Positions 59,214 to 64,000 of a stretch of 64,000 nt of DNA are shown here, piece by piece (the stretch's first letter is position 1; every line of letters starts with the position of its first letter). The stretch is from NCBI GenBank assembly GCA_964291305.2, contig OZ219783.1:930001-994000 (forward strand), in the 5' to 3' direction. The translations under genes were made by a program, and so were the position numbers. A model generated the notes under the pieces. That model had not been told where the DNA came from. It saw only the letters and a program-made list of their open reading frames with translations, and ran no database searches. This DNA is from VXNF01 sp964291305 (GTDB lineage Bacteria; Actinomycetota; Acidimicrobiia; Acidimicrobiales; CATQHL01).

Positions 59214-59813
59214 TTGCTCGGGGTGCTGATCCCGCTCCGCTGTGTGGTGTGCGGTAGAGATGGTGTGCTGCTTTGCGGTGTCTGCCGGGGGCGGCTGGTT
59301 CCGGCGCCTCCGCTGCCACCCCCTCCGGGGGTCGACAGCGCACAAGCTCTGTTCGTCTACGACGAGACTGCCAGCGAGGTAGTCGGCGCCCTCAAGTTCG
59401 CCAACGGGCACCGGCTAGTGCGCTGGTTGGGCAGCGAGATGGCCGCCTTGTGCTTAGATACTCCCGATGTGGTCACCTGGGCTCCGGCCGCTCCGGCGAA
59501 CCGGCGTCGGCGTGGCTACGACCAGGGGGAGTTGCTCGCCCGTCAGGTAGCGGCTCGGTTAGGTGCCTCTCGCCACCGGCTGCTGCAGCGCGGCAGGGAC
59601 GTGCCGCAGACGGCGCGCGGTCGCGCTGGCAGGGCGGCTGGCCCGCGTTTGAGATGTCACCGAAAGGTCTCTGGCAGCGTGCTGGTCGTCGATGACGTGC
59701 TGACCACCGGAGCCACCTTTGCTACCGCCGCTGGGTTGTTGCGACGCCAAGGTGCCAGCAGAGTCGGAGTCCTGGCCGTCGCTTGGACACCGCCGCCGGG
59801 ATTCGAGGATTAA
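59214..59813 (+). CDS. comF: ComF family phosphoribosyltransferase-like protein
   Basis: 199 residues from TTG 59214. N-terminal zinc ribbon RCVVCGRDGVLLCGVCRG (CxxC-x7-CxxC), then ALKFANGHRLVRWLG, RRRRGYDQGELLARQVA and the PRPP-binding loop VLVVDDVLTTGATFATAA. ComF works with DNA-uptake ATPases and DprA in natural transformation; its catalytic role is unsettled. comM and dprA are about 1 kb downstream. Start codon not certain. Confidence 0.88.
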   Translation: MLGVLIPLRCVVCGRDGVLLCGVCRGRLVPAPPLPPPPGVDSAQALFVYDETASEVVGALKFANGHRLVRWLGSEMAALCLDTPDVVTWAPAAPANRRRRGYDQGELLARQVAARLGASRHRLLQRGRDVPQTARGRAGRAAGPRLRCHRKVSGSVLVVDDVLTTGATFATAAGLLRRQGASRVGVLAVAWTPPPGFED

Positions 59814-59837
59814 GGCCCAGCGTCAGCTAGTCGGCAA

Positions 59838-60038
59838 TCAGAAGACGCCCAGGTTCCGGCGACGCTCCCAACAAGAATGATGCCAGTGGCGGCGCAGGTC
59901 AGGAGCCTCGCTTGGGACCACCACTAGGTGCCCCGTAGCGGCCGGTATGGGGTTGTTGCAGCCGCCGCAGACGTAACCCTTGGTGGCCTGGTAGGGCTGG
60001 ATCCGCCGGATTTCCAGTGCTTCGCCAAATGGGTTCAT
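59838..60038 (-). CDS. Small conserved actinobacterial zinc-ribbon protein
   Basis: 66 residues from ATG 60038. NPFGEALEIRRIQPYQATKG, then YVCGGCNNPIPAATGHLVVV and DLRRHWHHSCW. CxxC plus HWHxxC suggests a zinc site. Similar short proteins occur across actinobacteria, often loosely named 'ATP/GTP-binding protein', without known function. Its ATG overlaps the stop of an upstream 36-codon gene (ATGA). A longer start at 60122 would be in another frame relation to that gene and is less likely. Convergent with comF. Confidence 0.75.
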   Translation of the reverse strand: MNPFGEALEIRRIQPYQATKGYVCGGCNNPIPAATGHLVVVPSEAPDLRRHWHHSCWERRRNLGVF

Positions 60039-60145
60039 CCCCAGACCCCCCAGACCACCGCTATGACACAGATTGCCAGGCCTAGCCCTACGAACAGGTA
60101 GTCGCTGCGGCGCCGCTGCCATCTCCGGGTGGGGTCGAAGCCCAT
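60035..60145 (-). CDS. 36-residue single-helix membrane protein, translationally coupled
   Basis: ATG 60145 is preceded 5-6 nt upstream by a textbook SD (GAGGAG, minus strand). The product starts MGFDPTRRWQRRR and has one hydrophobic helix (YLFVGLGLAICVIAVVWGVW). The TGA (60037-60035) overlaps the ATG of the zinc-ribbon gene as ATGA. Basic N-terminus followed by helix predicts N-in topology. The strong SD, overlap and clean membrane helix make a random ORF unlikely. Function unknown; it may tether or be co-regulated with the zinc-ribbon protein. Confidence 0.7.
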   Translation of the reverse strand: MGFDPTRRWQRRRSDYLFVGLGLAICVIAVVWGVWG

Positions 60146-60267
60146 TTAGCTCCTCACGTGCTGCAATCGGCGAATCCCAAGGTTACGCACCAGCGAGCAA
60201 TGCCCGTCTTGCAATATCCATTCTGCAACATTGAAATATACTAAAGATAGTGGTAATATCACTAAGA

Positions 60268-60289
60268 GGGCACCAACAGGGCACCAACA
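60268..60289. repeat. Perfect 11-bp tandem repeat
   Basis: GGGCACCAACA occurs at 60268-60278 and 60279-60289 with no gap and no mismatch. Confidence 0.9.
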
Positions 60290-60342
60290 AGGCATTGGCT
60301 AACCATTAGCTAAAACGCACTAAGCGCGTTTGCATAACTTCA

Positions 60343-60376
60343 GTCTCAAGAGACTCAAAGACAAGAGACTCAAAGA
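60343..60376. repeat. Perfect 15-bp tandem repeat with overlapping dyad
   Basis: CAAGAGACTCAAAGA is repeated exactly at 60347-60361 and 60362-60376. The preceding bases create the inverted repeat AGTCTC-AA-GAGACT. It lies ~80 bp before the comM start, so a regulator-binding site is possible. Confidence 0.88.
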
Positions 60377-60453
60377 ACTGTGCCTCTCTTTGACGGATTA
60401 GCGAGCCGGCAGGGCCGCCGTAGTCATATTCCCAGACGAGAGGAGTCAGCCGA

Positions 60454-61983
60454 ATGATGGCCACCATCTCATCAGCCATCCTGCAGGGGGTTGTGGGTCA
60501 AGCAGTGCAGGTAGAGGTCCACGTGGGCGAAGGGCTTCCGGGGTTCACCATTGTGGGCCTGCCCGATGCCTCCTGTCGGGAGGCCCGTGATCGGGTCCGC
60601 GCTGCGGTGGTTTCGAGCGAGTTCGACTGGCCCAACAAGCGCGTCACGGTAAATCTTGCGCCGGGGGGAGTGCGCAAGGAGGGCTCGGGCCTAGACCTGG
60701 CGATAGCGGTTGCGGTTTTGGTGGCTCACGAGGGGCTCTCGTCCCAAGAGACCGAGGGTTTCGCTTTCATTGCCGAGTTGGGCTTAGACGGCACGCTTCG
60801 GCGAGTCCCAGGCACTTTGAGTTTGGTGGACGCCGCAGAAGCTGCCCGCGTAATAGTCGCAGCTGACGCCTACGCTGAAGCCTGTCTAAGCAGCGACCGC
60901 GAGGTCTACTGCGCTACCAACCTCAATGAGTTGGTGCGATGCCTGCGCAAAGAGGCGCCGTTTGCCTCCCCGGCGCTGCCGCCAGCGACAAACAAGGTGA
61001 AACTGAGCGAAGATCTGCGGGATGTGCGCGGCCAGCCTTTCGGGCGCCGGGCGCTGGAGATTGCCGCCGCCGGCGGGCATCACCTGCTGTTAGTCGGACC
61101 ACCAGGTGCCGGCAAGACCATGCTGGCCCGGAGATTGCCAGGGTTGCTGCCGCCGCTGGACGACTCTGCCGCCAGAGTCGTGACTCGCATCTACTCCGTC
61201 GGCGACTTTGGTGTGCCCACTAGCACGCTCATTACCCAGCCGCCGTTCCGGGCACCACATCACAGCACCACGATGGTGGCACTGGTCGGCGGTGGGTCTA
61301 AAGCGCTGAGGCCGGGAGAGATCAGCGCGGCTCACGGGGGCGTCCTTTTCCTCGATGAGCTAGGAGAGTTCTCCCCCATCGTGCTGGATGCCTTGCGTCA
61401 GCCGCTGGAGGAGGGCGTCATAAGAGTGAGCCGGGCTGCTGGCTCGGTCAGCTTCCCCGCCGAGTTCGTATTAGTGGGATCCATGAATCCTTGCCCGTGT
61501 GGGAATGCGGGCAGCCCGGGCCATTGCCGCTGCAGCGACAGCGCCCGTGCCCGCTATGCCCGGCGCCTCTCGGGGCCGCTGCTGGATCGCTTTGACATGC
61601 GCCTGTTTGTGCAACGCCCGTCGGCTGATGAGCTGTTCCGGGGCAAAGCGGGGGAATCGTCGACGTCGGTGCGTAAACGGGTGCTGGCGGCGCGCCAGCG
61701 GGCAGCCCGCCGCGGCGTTCGCTACAACAGCATGCTCTCCTCGGCTGCCCTAGAACGAGAGGCCTCGCTCAGCCCCGAAGCTGCGGCAATGGCCGAACGG
61801 GCGGTGACAGCGGGCCAACTCAGCGCTCGGGGTCTGCAGCGCGTCCGCTGTGTCGGGTTGACGATCTGCGATCTGGCGGGCCGGGAGCCGCCGCTGCGGG
61901 GCGCCGACTTGGCTCTGGCACTGCAACTACGTAACAACCCTGTGGACCTAGATCGGTCCTATGCGGGCAGCCATGTGGCCTGA
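60454..61983 (+). CDS. comM: ComM/YifB family Mg-chelatase-like AAA ATPase
   Basis: 509 residues from ATG 60454 with SD GAGGAG 8 nt upstream. N-terminal Lon-like substrate domain (QVEVHVGEGLPGFTIVGLPD), linker, then AAA+: Walker A LLVGPPGAGKTMLARRLPGL, Walker B GVLFLDELGEF, sensor MNPCPCGNAGSPGHCRC, which also forms a zinc site, and SGPLLDRFDMRL with the Arg finger. ComM is a hexameric branch-migration helicase in transformation. It overlaps dprA by 23 bp, and xerC follows: a typical actinobacterial order. Confidence 0.95.
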   Translation: MMATISSAILQGVVGQAVQVEVHVGEGLPGFTIVGLPDASCREARDRVRAAVVSSEFDWPNKRVTVNLAPGGVRKEGSGLDLAIAVAVLVAHEGLSSQETEGFAFIAELGLDGTLRRVPGTLSLVDAAEAARVIVAADAYAEACLSSDREVYCATNLNELVRCLRKEAPFASPALPPATNKVKLSEDLRDVRGQPFGRRALEIAAAGGHHLLLVGPPGAGKTMLARRLPGLLPPLDDSAARVVTRIYSVGDFGVPTSTLITQPPFRAPHHSTTMVALVGGGSKALRPGEISAAHGGVLFLDELGEFSPIVLDALRQPLEEGVIRVSRAAGSVSFPAEFVLVGSMNPCPCGNAGSPGHCRCSDSARARYARRLSGPLLDRFDMRLFVQRPSADELFRGKAGESSTSVRKRVLAARQRAARRGVRYNSMLSSAALEREASLSPEAAAMAERAVTAGQLSARGLQRVRCVGLTICDLAGREPPLRGADLALALQLRNNPVDLDRSYAGSHVA

Positions 61984-63175
61984 AGCACCAGAGCCCACCA
62001 CCCCAACCGCAGCCGCCGAGCACGCCGTCAAAGAAATACTCGGCGACGAGTGTTATCTGGCAGGGCTGACGAGCCTTGCTGGTATGGGGCCGGCGCGGCT
62101 GCAGCGTCTGCTGGCGCATTGGGAGCCTGCGGAGGCGTGGCGGGTGCTGGCCGAAGGAGGGCTTTCTGAGGTAGCAGGCGTGGCGAGCGTGGGTGAACAG
62201 GTGGTCCGTCGCTGGATCAGCGACGTTAGCCGTACTAATCCCGCCGAGGTTTACCGGCGTCACTCTGAGGCTGGGATAACGGTGGCTCGGCGCGGTGCCT
62301 CTAGGTATCCCTTGCGCCTATTGGGCGATCCCGAACCGCCAGCAGTGTTGTTCTGGCAGGGGATGCCGGAGCTGCTAGAGCGCCCCACGGCCGCCATAGT
62401 CGGCACCCGCCGCTGCACCCGCTACGGGGCGGACGTGGCATTCGATTTAGGCAAAGCTGCTGCTCGCCACGGCGTGACCGTGATCTCGGGGCTAGCGATC
62501 GGAATCGACGCGGCCGCCCACGCCGGCGCTCTGGCTGCCGACGGGGTGCCGCCAGTAGGAGTCGTGGGCAGCGGCCTAGATCGCATCTACCCCCGCCAGA
62601 ACGCCGAGCTATGGAGGCTGGTCTCCCAGCGAGGCCTGCTGCTCTCGGAGGCACCATTGGGAGCACCCCCGGAACGCTGGCGGTTCCCGGCTCGCAACCG
62701 GATTATGGCCGCCCTAAGCGATGTCTGTGTCGTCGTGGAATCCCACACAGATGGCGGCGCTCTGGGTACGGCCACCGAGGCGGCTCAGCGCGGCCGGGCG
62801 GTGACGGCGGTGCCAGGACCCATTCGCAGCCCCGCCTCGGCGGGAACTAACCGTCTCATCGCCGAAGGAGCCGGCGTGCTCTGCGATATCGCTGACCTGC
62901 TGGTGTTGTTAGACATTTCCCGCACCGCGGGTGTGCTAACACAAGATCTTCTCGAAGATCTTCCCGCCGGCCAAGGCAAAGCAGCTCCGGTCGCCGACCC
63001 GACGGCGCGGGCCATCCTCGAAGCCTTCGACTGGATGCCCGCAACCCTGGAGATGCTGGCGTCGCGCACCGAGATCGAACTGGGTGAACTTGCTTGGCAC
63101 CTAGAGAGCCTGGCTGCGCTGGGCCAGATTGCTCGCCGCGGATTGTGGTACGAGCGCTGCGGCAACTCTTGTTAG
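61961..63175 (+). CDS. dprA: DNA-processing protein DprA
   Basis: 404 residues from ATG 61961 (ATG 61973 also possible). N-terminal helical (SAM/HhH-like) region, then the Rossmann-fold core: YPLRLLGDPEPPAVLFWQG, AAIVGTRRCTRYGADVA, VISGLAIGIDAAAHAGAL, VVGSGLDRIYPRQNAEL, FPARNRIMAALSDVCVVVE. A C-terminal winged-helix-like domain (AILEAFDWMPATLEMLASRT) completes the usual layout. Binds incoming single strands and loads RecA. All family landmarks present. Confidence 0.95.
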   Translation: MRAAMWPEAPEPTTPTAAAEHAVKEILGDECYLAGLTSLAGMGPARLQRLLAHWEPAEAWRVLAEGGLSEVAGVASVGEQVVRRWISDVSRTNPAEVYRRHSEAGITVARRGASRYPLRLLGDPEPPAVLFWQGMPELLERPTAAIVGTRRCTRYGADVAFDLGKAAARHGVTVISGLAIGIDAAAHAGALAADGVPPVGVVGSGLDRIYPRQNAELWRLVSQRGLLLSEAPLGAPPERWRFPARNRIMAALSDVCVVVESHTDGGALGTATEAAQRGRAVTAVPGPIRSPASAGTNRLIAEGAGVLCDIADLLVLLDISRTAGVLTQDLLEDLPAGQGKAAPVADPTARAILEAFDWMPATLEMLASRTEIELGELAWHLESLAALGQIARRGLWYERCGNSC

Positions 63176-63184
63176 CCTCAGGGC

Positions 63185-64000
63185 ATGTCGGCGTGGGCGT
63201 CCGAGGAGTTTTGCGCCTCGCTGATGCGCCTCGCTGCTTCCTCGGTCGCGGTGTATCGGCGCGACTTGCAGGCTTTCGTGACTTGGGCGGAGCAGCAATC
63301 CCGGCAGGCCCCGGCGGCGGTCACCCGCAAGGACGTTCGCCGCTACCTAGCCGGCCTGAGGCGCGATGGTTACGCGGCGCGCACCGTGGCCCGCAAAGCT
63401 TCGGTGCTGAGGCGCTACTTCGGTTGGTCGGTCCAGACGGGACGCTGCCCAAGCGATCCCTGCGCCGGGCTGTCGGTGCCGGCGGGCGCCGCTCGGCTAC
63501 CCGAAGTTCTGACCGAGAGTTCTATCCAGTCCCTCTTGGCCGGTCAGAGCCCCGCCGCTTCGGGGGATCATCCCCTCAGGCGCTTGCGCGACGACGCCGT
63601 GCTGGAGTTGCTGTACGGCAGCGGCCTGCGGGTGGCGGAGTTGTGCGCTTTACGCCGAGTAGATCTAGACCTGCCGCGGTCGAGGGTGCAGGTCACAGGC
63701 AAGGGCGCCAAGCAGCGTCTGCTACCGCTGTCGGCCCCGGCGGTGAGCGCCTTGCAGCGCTACGAGCAAGCGCAAGCAGCCGCCGCCAAACAGGGAGAGG
63801 CAACGGTCCCGGACGAAGAAGCGCCCCTGTTCTGGAACCTGAGAGGTCGCCCCCTAGGCCCCCGCGACGTGCGACGCATCATGGACCGCAGGGCGGCAGA
63901 GCCCACCCACCCGCACGCCCTGCGACACACGTTCGCTACTCATCTGCTAGACGGCGGGGCCGACCTGCGCTCGGTGCAGGATTTGCTAGGTCACGAGAGC
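63185..64000 (+). CDS. xerC: Tyrosine recombinase XerC (C-terminus beyond window)
   Basis: 272 residues visible, open at the right edge. N-terminal SAM-like core-binding domain (VAVYRRDLQAFVTWAEQQ), then catalytic domain with Arg I in LYGSGLRVAELCAL, Lys in the beta hairpin GKGAKQRLLPL, His and Arg II in HPHALRHTFATHLL and the LLGHES box. The nucleophile Tyr would be ~30 residues further on. With XerD it resolves chromosome dimers at dif. Position after dprA fits xerC rather than a phage integrase. Confidence 0.9.
   Translation, partial: MSAWASEEFCASLMRLAASSVAVYRRDLQAFVTWAEQQSRQAPAAVTRKDVRRYLAGLRRDGYAARTVARKASVLRRYFGWSVQTGRCPSDPCAGLSVPAGAARLPEVLTESSIQSLLAGQSPAASGDHPLRRLRDDAVLELLYGSGLRVAELCALRRVDLDLPRSRVQVTGKGAKQRLLPLSAPAVSALQRYEQAQAAAAKQGEATVPDEEAPLFWNLRGRPLGPRDVRRIMDRRAAEPTHPHALRHTFATHLLDGGADLRSVQDLLGHES

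Larger units (their letters stand above)
60146..60453. other. 308-bp A/T-rich divergent gap with tandem microrepeats
   Basis: No gene supported. It separates the small minus-strand pair from comM and must hold both promoters. It contains GGGCACCAACA twice in tandem (60268-60289), CAAGAGACTCAAAGA twice in tandem (60347-60376), and the dyad AGTCTC-AA-GAGACT (60343-60356) overlapping the latter. The comM SD (GAGGAG) lies at about 60439-60446. Confidence 0.65.

Noticed and set aside
1..64000. CRISPR array or insertion sequence
   Set aside because: No regularly spaced repeats and no transposase-like ORF were found; the repeats present are tandem duplications without spacers.

Overview
The window looks like chromosome from a high-GC actinobacterium, most likely a member of the Acidimicrobiia. 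This rests on coenzyme F420 genes (cofD, cofE), a DUF222/HNH (13E12-type) gene, a DUF5719 gene, many GTG starts with 4-bp overlaps, and a mannose-activation/Trm112/SIS/ahcY gene order familiar from Actinomycetota. No rRNA or species marker is present, so this placement is inference.

Layout. (1) 1-442: end of a 2-oxoglutarate/Fe(II) oxygenase-like gene and tRNA-Val(CAC). (2) 491-14436: an accessory island that is visibly less GC-rich than its surroundings. It holds a giant DUF4011-helicase-Vsr-type nuclease-DUF3320 protein carrying an exact 159-bp in-frame tandem duplication, a DUF222/HNH gene, and a tandem array of three SF1 helicase paralogues. The first and third paralogues are intact and the second is a decayed pseudogene. 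Fossil pieces of the downstream hydrolase and dehydrogenase genes lie between copies 1 and 2 and show how the array was duplicated. Both intact copies share a promoter-like TTGAGT-N17-GATTAT whose -10 is lost in the pseudogene. (3) 14362-20988: alpha/beta hydrolase (nucleophile Ser replaced by Gly), zinc alcohol dehydrogenase, thiamine pyrophosphokinase, a PhyH/M24/Gfo-Idh catabolic cluster, and a DUF4143-type ATPase remnant. (4) 21037-29386: three ABC genes (a probable heterodimeric exporter plus a lone ATPase), two CNNM/CBS (HlyC/CorC-type) proteins and an M23 peptidase. (5) 29422-52264: envelope and housekeeping block with sugar nucleotidyltransferase, cofE, cofD, large GT2 membrane protein, DUF5719, flavin oxidoreductase, thioredoxin-like protein, ftsH, CPBP protease, membrane protein, polyprenol-type GT2, phosphomannomutase, Trm112-like protein, SIS isomerase and ahcY. 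(6) 52298-53841: dienelactone hydrolase with a duplicated start region, and an RraA-family aldolase. (7) 53930-58250: complete biotin operon bioB-small cysteine protein-bioA-bioF-bioD. (8) 58268-64000: thioesterase, comF, two coupled small genes, comM(yifB)-dprA-xerC.

How they work together. Phosphomannomutase, the SIS isomerase, the nucleotidyltransferase and the two glycosyltransferases form a route from fructose-6-phosphate through mannose phosphates to NDP-sugar and surface glycan. CofD and CofE make and glutamylate F420-0. ComF, ComM and DprA are the DNA-uptake/recombination set.

The most unusual part is the helicase island. It has the look of a defence or mobile-element-associated locus beside a tRNA, but its function cannot be proved from sequence alone. 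A second theme is the number of recent tandem duplications (159 bp, 95 bp, 72 bp, 15 bp, 11 bp and a gene-scale triplication).
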